A DNA stretch of 64,000 nt from Corynebacterium nuruki S6-4 (GTDB lineage Bacteria > Actinomycetota > Actinomycetes > Mycobacteriales > Mycobacteriaceae), in NCBI RefSeq assembly GCF_007970465.1, contig NZ_CP042429.1:2108001-2172000 (forward strand), read 5' to 3'. The notes beneath the pieces were generated by a model. That model was not told where the DNA came from. It was given only the letters and a program-made list of their open reading frames with translations, and made no database searches. The first letter of the stretch is position 1; the number at the start of each line of letters is the position of its first letter. Below are positions 45,080-56,259 of this stretch, in pieces. The position numbers and the translations under genes were made by a program.

Positions 45080-45961
45080 ATGTCCCGCCACAGCAGCAGG
45101 AAGTCCCTGCGCACCCGCATCGGCCTGGCCACCGGGTCCGTCGCCGCGGCCGCCGCGCTCGTCGGCGGCGTCCTCGCCGTCAACCAGGACGCCACCCCGA
45201 CCGCCGAGGCCGCACCCGGCCCGATGGTCGTCTTCGGCGATTCCTTCGTCTCCGCACCCGACCAGTACGTCACCTACGGTCTCGCGGACGACCCGAACTA
45301 CCCCAGCACCGACGGCTGCGTCCAGGACTACAGCAACTGGCCCCGCCGCATCGCCGACCAGACCGGACGCGAGGTCCACGACTGGTCCTGCAACGGCATG
45401 ACCAGCGGCGAGATGCTCGGCAAGATCGACCGGGCCCGCGACGCCGGTGCACTCAACGACGGAACCCGCGTGGTCGCCCTGTCCGTCGGCCTCAATGACT
45501 GGGGCCCCTACGGCTTCACCAAGGACGGCAACAACTTCCTCGACCCCGGTGTGGTCCACGGCGCTTACGTCGACCACCTGCGCCAGGCCGCCGAGAAGAT
45601 CCGCGCCGTCGCCCCGAACGCGCAGATCATCATGCCCGGCATGCTCTCGGTCACCGACCCGAACTCCCTGTTCTGCCCGCTCAACGTCATCCCGGAGTTC
45701 CCGCTGGGCGTCCCCGTGCCCGTCCTCCACGACGTGGAGAACTGGAACCGCGACGCCCAGCAGGACGCCGCCAACCAGATCGGCGCCACCTTCATCGACG
45801 TGAAGGGCGCCTCCTGGGACCGCTCCACCTGCTCGACCCCGGATTCCGAGCGCATGGTCGCGGGCTGGATCGACACGACCACCCCCGACTGGAAGATGGT
45901 CAACCACCCGTCCGCGAAGGGCAACCAGTTCGTCGCGGACCTGGTGAAGGGGCAGATCTAG
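45080..45961 (+). CDS. secreted SGNH/GDSL hydrolase 2
   Basis: This 293-residue paralogue of the preceding gene has a signal peptide (SLRTRIGLATGSVAAAAALV), VVFGDSF (Ser), SCNGMTSGE (Gly), LSVGLNDWG (Asn) and VNHPSAKGN (His). AGGAG eleven bases before the ATG supports the start. Four cysteines (GCVQDY, SCNG, FCPL, TCST) may form disulfides. The 3' end overlaps the convergent gamma-glutamyltranspeptidase gene by 4 bp. Confidence 0.85.
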   Translation: MSRHSSRKSLRTRIGLATGSVAAAAALVGGVLAVNQDATPTAEAAPGPMVVFGDSFVSAPDQYVTYGLADDPNYPSTDGCVQDYSNWPRRIADQTGREVHDWSCNGMTSGEMLGKIDRARDAGALNDGTRVVALSVGLNDWGPYGFTKDGNNFLDPGVVHGAYVDHLRQAAEKIRAVAPNAQIIMPGMLSVTDPNSLFCPLNVIPEFPLGVPVPVLHDVENWNRDAQQDAANQIGATFIDVKGASWDRSTCSTPDSERMVAGWIDTTTPDWKMVNHPSAKGNQFVADLVKGQI

Positions 45962-47673
45962 GCACCCTCCGGCGCCACCCCGGCGACCGCGCCGTCACGG
46001 CGTGCGTCCGCCGCGCCGGACACCTGCTCCCCCGCGACACGCAGCACACTCAGCCCCGAGTCGAACGACCCGGGGCGCAGCTCATGGCCCCAGCCCTCGA
46101 GCAGGCGCCGTGCCGTGTCCGCGTCACTGTCGCTGGCCCCGTCACCGTGCTCGGACACGGAGTAGACCGCGCCCCGGTTCTCGGCCCCGAAGTTCGGCAT
46201 CCGCACCGCCTGGGCCGGTGTGAGATCCCAGTCGACCATCGCGACAAGCGCCTTGACCACGTACGAGGGGATCTTCCGGCCACCGGGGGAACCCAGCGCC
46301 ATCACCGGCGCCCCGCCGGCAGAGCCGGCAGAGTCGGCACCGTCAGCACCGTCGGCCCCGTCGCTGAACACCAGCAGGGGCGACATCATCGTCCGCGGAT
46401 GCGCGCCCGGCTCCCGGCGGTTCGGCTGCCCCTCCTCCGCATCGGCGGTGAAGTTGTCCAGCGAATTGTTGAGGAAGTAGCCGTGCTCCTTCTCGCCGCT
46501 GCCGAAGCTGCGCTGCAGCGTGGTCGTCAGGCTGGCGGTGCTCCCGGCCGAGTCCCGTACCGTGATCTGCGAGGTCCCCTGGTCGTTGCTGTCGGAGTAG
46601 TCCGCGGACCGGCCGGCCAGTGACGAGGGCTGCGGATCGTGCAGCGTGCGGCGCTGTGTGATCCGGTCCGCGGCGTCCGCCAGATGGTCGGAGCCGGTCA
46701 CCAGGTCACGGACGTAGTCGCGGGCGCGGTCCGGGTCGACCGCGGCGTCCGCCATCCAGGTGTTCGCGTCGGCGAAGGCGAGGCGTTCGGCCTCCATCAC
46801 CAGGTGCTGGGCGGTCGCGCGGGCGACCGGGGCCGTCCCCGTCGAGTACGGGGTGAGCCGCGCGAGGTCGAGGTGGTCGAGGATCCCCAGTGTCTCGCCG
46901 ACGACCGCCATACCGGTCTCCGTGCCGTGCGAACCGCACACCCGGTACCCCTGGTAGGGCACGCAGAGCGGGTCCGCCGGTTCCAGCGGGTCCGACGTGC
47001 CCTGCAGGCCCGCCAGATAGTCGGCGTAGTCGGTGTTCGTCATCGTGTCCCCCGCCGCCGGCAGGTGGTCGAAGAGCTCACGGCGCGCCGACATGGCGTC
47101 CGCCAGCCGACGGCTGACCGGGAACCCGTCGGTCGCGAGCCGGCGGGCCGGCTCCGTCAGTGTGCCGAGGTCCATGGTGCCGAACCGGGCACGGAGCGTA
47201 TCCATCAGCCGGTCGGTCTGGGGCACACCCACCGACCCCCGCGCCGCGGCGTCCTCCGGTGCGTGGACCGTGCCGTCGAAGCTCTCGGTGATCCCGGAGG
47301 GGCCGTCGTGGTAGACCGCCAGACCGCCGCCGCCGGGCCCGGAGTACTGCGGTTCGGTCAGGCCCAGCACGTACTGGGACGCCACCAGGGCGTCCGCCGC
47401 CGTCCCACCGTCGGCGAGGACACGGCAGCCCGCCGCGGTCGCCTCCGGGTCCGGGGTGGAGACCATCCCGCCGGACGCCGGGCCGGTGGCGTCCAGCGCC
47501 CCCTCCCCGCAGGACGCCGCCTGCGCCGGGGACGCCGTGGGCAACGGGTGCGGATGCGGGGCCGGACGGCTGTCACCGCCGCAAGCGCAGCATGCCGCGA
47601 CAGCCGACGTCACCAGCACGGCGGCAGTGGTCCGGAGGAGGCGGGGCTGTCCCGCCGGTGAACTCAGACCCAC
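45958..47673 (-). CDS. gamma-glutamyltranspeptidase, CapD-position lipoprotein
   Basis: This 571-residue Ntn-hydrolase of the GGT family has GLTEPQYSGPGGGGLAVYHDG and a C-terminal subunit with ALGSPGGRKIPSYVVKALVA. The autoprocessing and nucleophile Thr is probably in DQGTSQITVRDSAGSTASLTT, where the usual TTH is GTS. The N-terminus has a lipobox-like VAAC, so it is probably anchored outside the membrane. Its GTG overlaps capC by 10 bp. In Bacillus anthracis the GGT relative CapD links poly-gamma-glutamate to the wall; that role is inferred here. Confidence 0.85.
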   Translation of the reverse strand: MGLSSPAGQPRLLRTTAAVLVTSAVAACCACGGDSRPAPHPHPLPTASPAQAASCGEGALDATGPASGGMVSTPDPEATAAGCRVLADGGTAADALVASQYVLGLTEPQYSGPGGGGLAVYHDGPSGITESFDGTVHAPEDAAARGSVGVPQTDRLMDTLRARFGTMDLGTLTEPARRLATDGFPVSRRLADAMSARRELFDHLPAAGDTMTNTDYADYLAGLQGTSDPLEPADPLCVPYQGYRVCGSHGTETGMAVVGETLGILDHLDLARLTPYSTGTAPVARATAQHLVMEAERLAFADANTWMADAAVDPDRARDYVRDLVTGSDHLADAADRITQRRTLHDPQPSSLAGRSADYSDSNDQGTSQITVRDSAGSTASLTTTLQRSFGSGEKEHGYFLNNSLDNFTADAEEGQPNRREPGAHPRTMMSPLLVFSDGADGADGADSAGSAGGAPVMALGSPGGRKIPSYVVKALVAMVDWDLTPAQAVRMPNFGAENRGAVYSVSEHGDGASDSDADTARRLLEGWGHELRPGSFDSGLSVLRVAGEQVSGAADARRDGAVAGVAPEGA

Positions 47674-48665
47674 GCCATCACCGGAACCGTCACCGCCGCA
47701 CAGCCGGCGAGCGACAGGCCCATGCCCGCCGACGTCCGCTTCACCCCGTACTGCACGAGGTCATTGGAGATGATCGCCGGCAAGACGCAGAACACCACGT
47801 TCTGCGGACCGCCGAACCGGACGCCCCACACCTGTGCCGCGATGATCTCGCAGGCGGTGACGAAGACGAACGACAGGCTGCACAGCAGGATGAACCGGTC
47901 CTTGCCGAACAACGGCACCCGGCGGGAGAACGGGACGTACACCGCCAGCACACCGAGGGTGGCCACGGCCAGGATCGCGATGTAGGACAGCTGCGTCAGT
48001 GCCGCGATGATCATGCCCGCGGTCACGTAGCCGCCGGTGCGCAGCTTCCAGCTGCGGACCGTCCCCTCCTGCACCAGGACGGCGAACAGGACCGACAGGG
48101 CGCTGACGAGGAACAGCAGCGGGAGCGGTTCCACGTCGGAACTGGTGAACGTGTCCGCCAGCGACAACGGCAGCACCGTGGAGGTCAGCAGGGTCAGACC
48201 GAGTCCGGCGACGGCCGTCACCGGCACCATCCAGCCCAGCGGTACGAGCGTGTGCACCACGCCCTGCTTGATCAGCGAGTTGCACAGCATCCCGGGGACG
48301 ATCACGCCGACGAGGGCGAGTCCCCGGTCCTGTGCCCCCGGCAGTGCCTCGGAGACGGCGAGCCACAGCCCGCCGCACACGACGCCGACCGCCAGGCCGA
48401 TGGCGAAGATCTGGCGGGGCCGGGGCAGGAAGATCTTCAGGATCACGAACCGGATCAGGAGATAGCCGAACATCGACACCAGCAGTGTGACCAGGACGTT
48501 CAGCGGCATGTACAGGGCAGCCGCGAGATAGCCGACCGCCAGGGACCCACCGACGGAGATCTGGCGGCGGCGGAAATAGAGGTAGCTGACGATCAGTCCC
48601 AGGAGGAACGTGAGGTGGACATAGTCGGTGATGAACCCGTAGGAGCCCATGGTCTGGCTGGTCAC
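47664..48665 (-). CDS. CapC/PgsC-like membrane protein, double length
   Basis: This 333-residue protein has about ten membrane helices. CapC/PgsC of Bacillus has about 150 residues; here two CapC-like halves occur in one chain: FLLGLIVSYLYFRRRQISVG ... VGVIVPGMLCNSLIKQGVV in the first and FLVSALSVLFAVLVQEGTVR ... VLPAIISNDLVQYGVKRTS in the second. CapC is the membrane partner of the CapB ligase in poly-gamma-glutamate synthesis. The gene overlaps capB by 4 bp and the GGT gene by 10 bp. Confidence 0.82.
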   Translation of the reverse strand: MTSQTMGSYGFITDYVHLTFLLGLIVSYLYFRRRQISVGGSLAVGYLAAALYMPLNVLVTLLVSMFGYLLIRFVILKIFLPRPRQIFAIGLAVGVVCGGLWLAVSEALPGAQDRGLALVGVIVPGMLCNSLIKQGVVHTLVPLGWMVPVTAVAGLGLTLLTSTVLPLSLADTFTSSDVEPLPLLFLVSALSVLFAVLVQEGTVRSWKLRTGGYVTAGMIIAALTQLSYIAILAVATLGVLAVYVPFSRRVPLFGKDRFILLCSLSFVFVTACEIIAAQVWGVRFGGPQNVVFCVLPAIISNDLVQYGVKRTSAGMGLSLAGCAAVTVPVMAWV

Positions 48666-49954
48666 CGGACCGTCACCTCCCGACCGGCCGGAGCGGGGGC
48701 GGCGTCCGGTGCAGCGGCGGGCAGCTGTTCCTCGGCGAGTGCACCGACGTACCGCTGCATGGCGAGAACGTGCTCGGTGTGGATGTTCACCATGCCGAAG
48801 ATGGCGACATCCTCACCCTCGAAGCCCTCGCGGGCCCGGGCAACCAGGTCACGGCCCGACGCGACATGGTCCCCGTCGAGGTCGTAGGTGGTCTTCACCT
48901 TGTCCTCCGGCACGCCTGCCGCGATGAGCCGCTGGCTCACGACCTCCTGGAGTTCGCCGTAGAGCACCACGGCATCGATCTCGTCGACGAGATCCTGGGC
49001 GAGGACGTCGACGAACATCGCCGCCCGGTCCGTCCGGTCGGCACGGTTGTTCATGGCCACCACCCTGCGGCAGTCGGCCGGCAGGTCCTCGGCCACGACG
49101 TCGCGGAACACCCGGGTCGTGGACTCCCAGTCGTTCACCGCGAACATCGGCACCCAGTAGAACGGTCCGTCCGCCACATCGCGGACCCGGGTGATCTTCG
49201 TCGTCCCCGGATCCGGCTCGGCGCGGAGCATGCCGCGGACCGCCGTCTCCTCCCCGATGCCGTGCACCTCGGCGACCGCCAGGACGACGGCGACGTTCTC
49301 CTCGAACTGCCGGTAGTCGAAATCGCCGCACAGCCGACGGGACAGCCCGGTCTCCGCCGCGACGATGAGGCGGGAACCGCGCCGGTCGCAGTGCTCCCGG
49401 AGCACCTCGACGATCTCGGGGTTCCGCTCGCCGGTGACGACCACGCCGTGGTCGGGGACGGTGTTGCACAGGGACGCCGCGATCTCGGGCAGGGTGTCCC
49501 CCATGTCCTCCTGGTGGTCCAGCCGGACATTCGTGATGACGGTCAGTGGGGATCGCAGGATCACGTTCTGGCACAGGTCCTGGTACTTCGGCTTCACGGC
49601 CATGCACTCCACCACGAGTGCCTTGACCGGGTCCTCGGCGCCGTCGAGCCAGTCGGCGAGGAAGCGGTACTGCTCGTTGATGTTGGCCGGGCCGGTGCGC
49701 CGGATCGGGTGTTCCCCGCCCTCGGGGTCGATGACGCAGGCGAAGGTGCCGGTGGTCTTGGCGATGCTGGTGTGCCCGGCCTCCCGCAGGACGCCGCCGA
49801 TCATGCGGGTGACGGTGGACTTTCCCCGGATACCGTTGACGTGGACGTTGATGTCCAGGTCACTCATGCGACGGCGGTGCCGCCGTTCCTTGCTGTGGAA
49901 TACGCTCATGCCGGCCGCCGCGGTCACCGCGGACAGGGCCAGGTAGGAAAGCAC
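48662..49954 (-). CDS. capB: CapB/PgsB-like poly-gamma-glutamate synthase ligase
   Basis: This 430-residue protein of the Mur-ligase fold has the ATP loop GIRGKST (residues 41-47) after a single N-terminal membrane helix, and the CapB-specific KTTGTFACVIDPEG, VVECMAVKPKYQ and TNVRLDHQEDMG blocks. CapB catalyses ATP-dependent gamma-linked glutamate polymerisation with CapC. The GTG at 49954 has AAGGAG at a spacing of eight. It is first in the capB-capC-GGT operon; no capA/pgsA gene is in the window. Confidence 0.9.
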   Translation of the reverse strand: MLSYLALSAVTAAAGMSVFHSKERRHRRRMSDLDINVHVNGIRGKSTVTRMIGGVLREAGHTSIAKTTGTFACVIDPEGGEHPIRRTGPANINEQYRFLADWLDGAEDPVKALVVECMAVKPKYQDLCQNVILRSPLTVITNVRLDHQEDMGDTLPEIAASLCNTVPDHGVVVTGERNPEIVEVLREHCDRRGSRLIVAAETGLSRRLCGDFDYRQFEENVAVVLAVAEVHGIGEETAVRGMLRAEPDPGTTKITRVRDVADGPFYWVPMFAVNDWESTTRVFRDVVAEDLPADCRRVVAMNNRADRTDRAAMFVDVLAQDLVDEIDAVVLYGELQEVVSQRLIAAGVPEDKVKTTYDLDGDHVASGRDLVARAREGFEGEDVAIFGMVNIHTEHVLAMQRYVGALAEEQLPAAAPDAAPAPAGREVTVR

Positions 49955-50277
49955 GGAGAGATCTCCTTCTGTGAGGGGTATGTGGAGAGATGCTGCAGGC
50001 CTTCCGACGACCACGGCTGGAGAGGTGCCGTGAGCGCCGTCAAATGTTATCGGCAGATGAAGTACCTGGTAGAAGGCCTGACGGCAGTTACCATAGCCTT
50101 ACGGAGGCGGGTCTGCCACTCGGCGGAACACCACGCATCAAAGGGGGTGGGGCCGGAGCCGCCGCGGCGCTGCCGGTCGGCGGTGAACGGAAGATACTGC
50201 ACTGCTCAGCACCGTTGTTCCGGGTCAGGCGGTGACAGGGGGCGCAGTATCGTGTACCCCCACCCGCGGACGCGGAA
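49955..50277. other. capB upstream region
   Basis: About 320 bp between the tRNA terminator and capB. On the minus strand GGCTATGGTAACTG near 50085-50100 could be an extended -10 region for the cap operon. Nothing else is recognised. Confidence 0.4.
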
Positions 50278-50308
50278 AGAGCGCCTCCCGGACACCGGAA
50301 GACGCTCT
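50278..50308 (-). terminator. terminator of tRNA-Ile/tRNA-Ala transcript
   Basis: Inverted arms AGAGCGTCTTCCGG and CCGGGAGGCGCTCT (minus strand), loop TGT, followed by TTTCC, 18 bp after the tRNA-Ala gene. Confidence 0.85.
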
Positions 50309-50325
50309 CTGTCCTGCAACTACGC

Positions 50326-50401
50326 TGGTGGAGCTGAGGGGAATCGAACCCCTGACCTCCTGCTTGCAAAGCAGGTGCTCTACCAATTGAGCTACAGCCC
50401 C
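50326..50401 (-). tRNA. tRNA-Ala (anticodon TGC)
   Basis: Acceptor GGGGCTG/CAGCTCC, D-arm GCTCAATTGGTAGAGC, anticodon loop TTTGCAA, T-arm AGGGG-TTCGATT-CCCCT, encoded CCA. Follows tRNA-Ile in the same transcript. Confidence 0.95.
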
Positions 50402-50411
50402 GTAGAAATGT

Positions 50412-50488
50412 TGGTGGGCCTAGGAGGACTTGAACCTCCGACCTCGTCATTATCAGTGACGCGCTCTAACCACCTGAGCTATAGGCCC
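50412..50488 (-). tRNA. tRNA-Ile (anticodon GAT)
   Basis: Acceptor GGGCCTA/TAGGCCC, D-arm GCTCAGGTGGTTAGAGC, anticodon loop CTGATAA, T-arm GGAGG-TTCAAGT-CCTCC, encoded CCA. Located after gyrA and DUF3566 as usual in this lineage. Confidence 0.95.
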
Positions 50489-50540
50489 GCGAACAGGACA
50501 GTACTCTACCGACCGCCCGGATAACCGGCAAATCGCCTGG

Positions 50541-51080
50541 TCATCGACGGTTTTCCAGACCCCATCCCGCGAGCCTGTCGGCAGGGGTGGGATCGGACAC
50601 CACAGAGACCGTCGGATCGTCGGATCCCGTCCGGCCGGCGTCCCCGGCAGTGGTGGAGGTGTCCGTCCCGTAGCGCTCCCTGTCGGCGCCGTCAGCACTG
50701 TCGGCGATGTCGGCACTGTCGGTGATGTCGAACGCCACGTCCGCCGGGGCGTCCCCCACCGTCACCCGCAGACCGCCCACGAGCGTCGCCACGCTGTTGT
50801 AGAGGACGGCGACGACCGGGGCCAGCACGGTGACCACGACGGCCTCCAGGACCCCCACACCCGCGGCCACGCCGAAGTACGTGCCGGCCCCGACCGTGTC
50901 CGAGCCCGTGAGGTCGGCGAGGAGACTGTTCATCCTCCCCCACACCCCCGAGATGCCGAGCCCGATGAAGACCACCAGGGCGGCCACCATCCACACGAGG
51001 AACAGCACCGTGTTCATCGCCGCGGCGACGCGCAGGGCGCTGCGCGGCGAGATCCGGTTGAGGGTGCTGTCCCGTTCCAT
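50541..51080 (-). CDS. DUF3566 membrane protein
   Basis: This 179-residue protein has two membrane helices (AAMNTVLFLVWMVAALVVFI and GVLEAVVVTVLAPVVAVLYN) and a DUF3566 pattern (SPRSALRVAAAMN ... YNSVATLVGGLRV). A repetitive acidic tail DITDSADIADSADGAD follows. In mycobacteria the equivalent gene (Rv0007) also lies just after gyrA. It starts 10 bp after the gyrA stop and is probably co-transcribed. Function unknown, suspected in cell envelope or division. Confidence 0.9.
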   Translation of the reverse strand: MERDSTLNRISPRSALRVAAAMNTVLFLVWMVAALVVFIGLGISGVWGRMNSLLADLTGSDTVGAGTYFGVAAGVGVLEAVVVTVLAPVVAVLYNSVATLVGGLRVTVGDAPADVAFDITDSADIADSADGADRERYGTDTSTTAGDAGRTGSDDPTVSVVSDPTPADRLAGWGLENRR

Positions 51081-51090
51081 CTTCCCGACC

Positions 51091-53628
<2,538 letters not shown>

Positions 53629-53722
53629 TTCGGTGCGATCCCTTCTGGCAGACAAACAGATATTCGTATCCATTCTAGCATGTCAGGCGCAATTTTCCCG
53701 GTTACAGGTACGGTGGTGAGGC

Positions 53723-54604
53723 ATGACTACGCCACGGAAACGCCCTGACCGCCCCGCACACCTCGCCACCGTCACCGCGACGGAGCGCACCGCCCCTGAC
53801 ATGGTCCGCGTCCACCTCGACGTCCCTGCCGTGCGGGACGCCGCCACGTTCCCCCTCGACCAGACCGACCACTACGTCAAACTTCTCTTCCCGCCGGTCG
53901 GGGCGTCCTGGTCCTGGGACGACGACGATGCCGACGCTGACCTGCCGGGCCGCGTCCGCAACACTCTGCCCCGCGAGGGATGGCCCGTCATGCGCACGTA
54001 CACGCTGCGCTCCTGGGACCGGGACGAAGGCAGTGTCATCATCGACTTCGTCGTCCACGGGGACGCCGGTATCGCCGGCCCGTGGGCAGCTTCCGTGACC
54101 CCCGGTTCCCGGATCGGGTTCATGGGCCCGGGTGGCGCCTGGCACCCGGAAGCCGGCTACGACCGTGTCATCTTCGCCGGTGACGAGGCGGCCGCGCCGG
54201 CGATCTTCGCCGGGATCGAGGCGCTGCCGTACGGCACGCCCGCCACCGCCTACGTCGAGGTCGCGGACGCCGGGGAGCCGCTCCCCCTCCCGGTCCGCGC
54301 CGACGACGACGGGGTCGATGTCGTCTGGGTCGGACGCGACGGCGCGACGCACGGGACCGAACTGGTCCGGGCGGTCACCGCCGCCGGGATTCCCGCGGGC
54401 CGGACGCAGTGGTTCGTCCACGGTGTCGCGGAGATGATCCGGGACCTGCGCCGTTTCCTGTTCGTCGAGGGCGGGGTGCCGAAGGAGGACGTCTCCATCT
54501 CCGGCTACTGGCGGCTCGGCATGGTCGAGGACGAGTGGCAGGCGAGCAAGCGTGACTTCAACCGGGAGATCGAGGAGGCCGAGGCGGCGGCGGCCGGGTC
54601 CTGA
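53723..54604 (+). CDS. siderophore-interacting protein (FAD ferric reductase)
   Basis: This 293-residue protein has the SIP-type FAD-binding fold: MRTYTLRSW (RxYT/S-type FAD contact), FVVHGDAGIAGPWAASVTPG, GPGGAW, and the NAD(P)H domain FAGDEAAAPAIFAGIEALP, ending YWRLGMVEDEWQASK. Such enzymes reduce ferric siderophores in the cytosol to release iron. GGTGAGGC precedes the ATG. It is alone between gyrA and the ssu cluster. Confidence 0.92.
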   Translation: MTTPRKRPDRPAHLATVTATERTAPDMVRVHLDVPAVRDAATFPLDQTDHYVKLLFPPVGASWSWDDDDADADLPGRVRNTLPREGWPVMRTYTLRSWDRDEGSVIIDFVVHGDAGIAGPWAASVTPGSRIGFMGPGGAWHPEAGYDRVIFAGDEAAAPAIFAGIEALPYGTPATAYVEVADAGEPLPLPVRADDDGVDVVWVGRDGATHGTELVRAVTAAGIPAGRTQWFVHGVAEMIRDLRRFLFVEGGVPKEDVSISGYWRLGMVEDEWQASKRDFNREIEEAEAAAAGS

Positions 54605-54651
54605 GTCCCCGGCCCGGGGGCTCCGGGTCCTGAGTCCCTGCCCCGGGGGCT
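54594..54651. repeat. 29-bp tandem repeat over a stop codon
   Basis: Two near-perfect 29-bp units start ccgggtcctgagtccc, each containing CCCGGGGGCT. The first holds the stop codon of the siderophore-interacting protein gene. A third unit begins but decays. Confidence 0.85.
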
Positions 54652-54717
54652 CCGGTTCCTGTGCGGAACGAGCGGGGACGGGGACGGTCCCGGGGACAGG
54701 ACAGCGGACAGAAGAAA

Positions 54718-54738
54718 GCCCCGCCGGTGGGGCGGGGC
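54718..54738 (-). terminator. terminator of flavin-reductase-like gene
   Basis: Minus strand: GCCCCGCC, 5-base loop, GGCGGGGC, then TTTCTT. It lies 50 bp after the stop at 54788. Confidence 0.88.
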
Positions 54739-54787
54739 GGACGGTGAGGGGTGTGTCCGCGGACAGATGATCCGCGGTGGACCGGGG

Positions 54788-55303
54788 TCAGGCGGCGTGC
54801 CGGACGCCCGGGCCGTGGTGCGGTGCGGTGGTGGCCGTGTTCTGTGGTGCGGTCAGGGGGCCTGCCTCCCGGCCGGTGACGTGGAGCAGGGCGACGGTGT
54901 AGTCGCCCGAATCGAACTCCTGGTAGAGGCGGGTTGTCAGATATTCCTCGGCGTTGGTCAGCCGACCACTTCCGTTGTCGTCCGCCCGGAGGCCGCGTGG
55001 TGTGCCGTGTCCGGCGGAAAAGTTGCCGGCGGCGAGGGTCTGCAGGGGGTTGAGGACCGAGATGCCGAGCACCGGGGCGGTGCGCAGCGTCGCCCAGTCG
55101 GGGTGGTCGGCGGGAATCCAAACGGAGACGAGGCCGGGAGCGAGGCTCTCATCGAAGAAGGAGTCGATGACCACACACATCATGCGGCCCGAGACCTCCG
55201 CGGCCAGGACGGCCAGCGGAAGTCGGTCAGTGGCGACGTCTCCGTGTGTCGTGACGGTCGGGGCAACTGTGTGCGCCGGAGCCGTCTTCAGTGCTGTGGT
55301 CAT
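54788..55303 (-). CDS. flavin-reductase-like protein of sulfonate cluster
   Basis: This 171-residue protein has a compact beta-rich pattern (ADHPDWATLRTAPVLGISVL, NPLQTLAAGNFSAG, YTVALLHVTGRE) similar to flavin reductase domains, which would supply reduced FMN to SsuD. The match is loose and the domain may be degenerate. The ATG at 55303 lies 7 bp after TCTACT, which overlaps an AGAC-N6-GTCT palindrome shared with ssuD, so both genes are probably under the same regulator. Confidence 0.55.
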   Translation of the reverse strand: MTTALKTAPAHTVAPTVTTHGDVATDRLPLAVLAAEVSGRMMCVVIDSFFDESLAPGLVSVWIPADHPDWATLRTAPVLGISVLNPLQTLAAGNFSAGHGTPRGLRADDNGSGRLTNAEEYLTTRLYQEFDSGDYTVALLHVTGREAGPLTAPQNTATTAPHHGPGVRHAA

Positions 55304-55312
55304 GGCAACCAG

Positions 55313-55328
55313 TAGACCACTCTGTCTG
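55313..55328. promoter_or_regulatory. AGAC-N6-GTCT site upstream of flavin-reductase-like gene
   Basis: TAGACCACTCTGTCTG, 10 bp before the ATG at 55303; the minus-strand TCTACT inside it may be the -10 box. One of four similar palindromes around the ssu genes. Confidence 0.65.
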
Positions 55329-55389
55329 CCGGAATGCAAGAGCAATGTCGGGAGAAATAGAGTTTCCGCAGGTCACGCCAGGAAAATTA

Positions 55390-56259
55390 CTAGACTGATC
55401 TGTCTGTTCCGCGTGCGGATACGACGTTTCGGACTCTCGACCCCACGGCGTGCGCCGCACTGATCGCTTCGGACACCTCATGCCGCAGTGCGACAAACCC
55501 GGGATCCGCGGTCAGGTCACGCAGCCGGCTCTGCAGTGTTTCACGTGGAACATCGGGCGAGAGGAGCGTCCTGTCGCGCCGTGTACCGGGCCCGAGTTCC
55601 GGTGGCACCACGACCTCCTCCAGAGTGCGCCCGGGACGGGAGGCCATCACCACTACCCGGTCACCGAGGAGGATGGCCTCCTCCACGCTGTGCGTCACGA
55701 ACAGGATCGCGGGGCGGTCCCGGGCCCAGACCCGTAAGAGTTCAGCCTGCAGCTGTTCGCGGGTAAAGGGATCCAGTGCTCCGAACGGTTCATCCATCAG
55801 GACATGCCGCGGGCCGGCAGCCAGAACCCGCGCAATCTGGGCGCGCTGCTGCATGCCGCCCGACAACTCGTGGGGCAGACGGTCAGCGGCCTCGGTCAGG
55901 CCGACCAGATCGAGCAGGGCATCGGCACGCTCCCGCTGGACTTTCTGCCCCGAGTACCGGGAAGCCAGCCGGATGTTCTCGCGCACCGGGAACCAGGGCA
56001 GCAACGTGGGTTGCTGGAAGACCACTCCCCTGTCGGTACCCGGACCGGTGAGCTCCCGACCGTCGACCCGTGCGACCCCGGATGTCGGGGCCAGAAAACC
56101 GGCGAGTATGCGCAGCAGTGTCGACTTGCCGCATCCCGACGGGCCGACCAGACAGACGATCTCCCCGTCGTCGACGGTGAGGCTCACATCCGTCAGCGCC
56201 GTCACCGTCCCCGCCGTCTCCGTCTCATAGATTTCCCCGACACTGTCCACTTCGATCAC
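55390..56259 (-). CDS. ssuB: aliphatic sulfonate ABC transporter ATPase
   Basis: This 289-residue ATPase has Walker A GPSGCGKS (39-46), Q-loop FQQP, signature LSGGMQQR, Walker B HVLMDEP and the switch in VTHSVEEA, the pattern of nitrate/sulfonate/taurine transporters. The GTG at 56259 overlaps the ssuA stop (GTGA) and has AAGGAGG upstream. Last gene of the ssuDCAB operon. A parS-like site lies inside the 3' part. Confidence 0.92.
   Translation of the reverse strand: MIEVDSVGEIYETETAGTVTALTDVSLTVDDGEIVCLVGPSGCGKSTLLRILAGFLAPTSGVARVDGRELTGPGTDRGVVFQQPTLLPWFPVRENIRLASRYSGQKVQRERADALLDLVGLTEAADRLPHELSGGMQQRAQIARVLAAGPRHVLMDEPFGALDPFTREQLQAELLRVWARDRPAILFVTHSVEEAILLGDRVVVMASRPGRTLEEVVVPPELGPGTRRDRTLLSPDVPRETLQSRLRDLTADPGFVALRHEVSEAISAAHAVGSRVRNVVSARGTDRSV
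55391..55408. promoter_or_regulatory. AGAC-N6-GTCT site at ssuB 3' end
   Basis: TAGACTGATCTGTCTGTT overlaps the ssuB stop codon and lies 88 bp upstream of the flavin-reductase-like start; it shares GTCTGTTC with the site upstream of ssuR. Confidence 0.6.
55537..55552. other. parS-like ParB site 4
   Basis: TGTTTCACGTGGAACA; its complement fits the known TGTTNCACGTGAAACA consensus exactly. Located inside ssuB. Confidence 0.85.
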
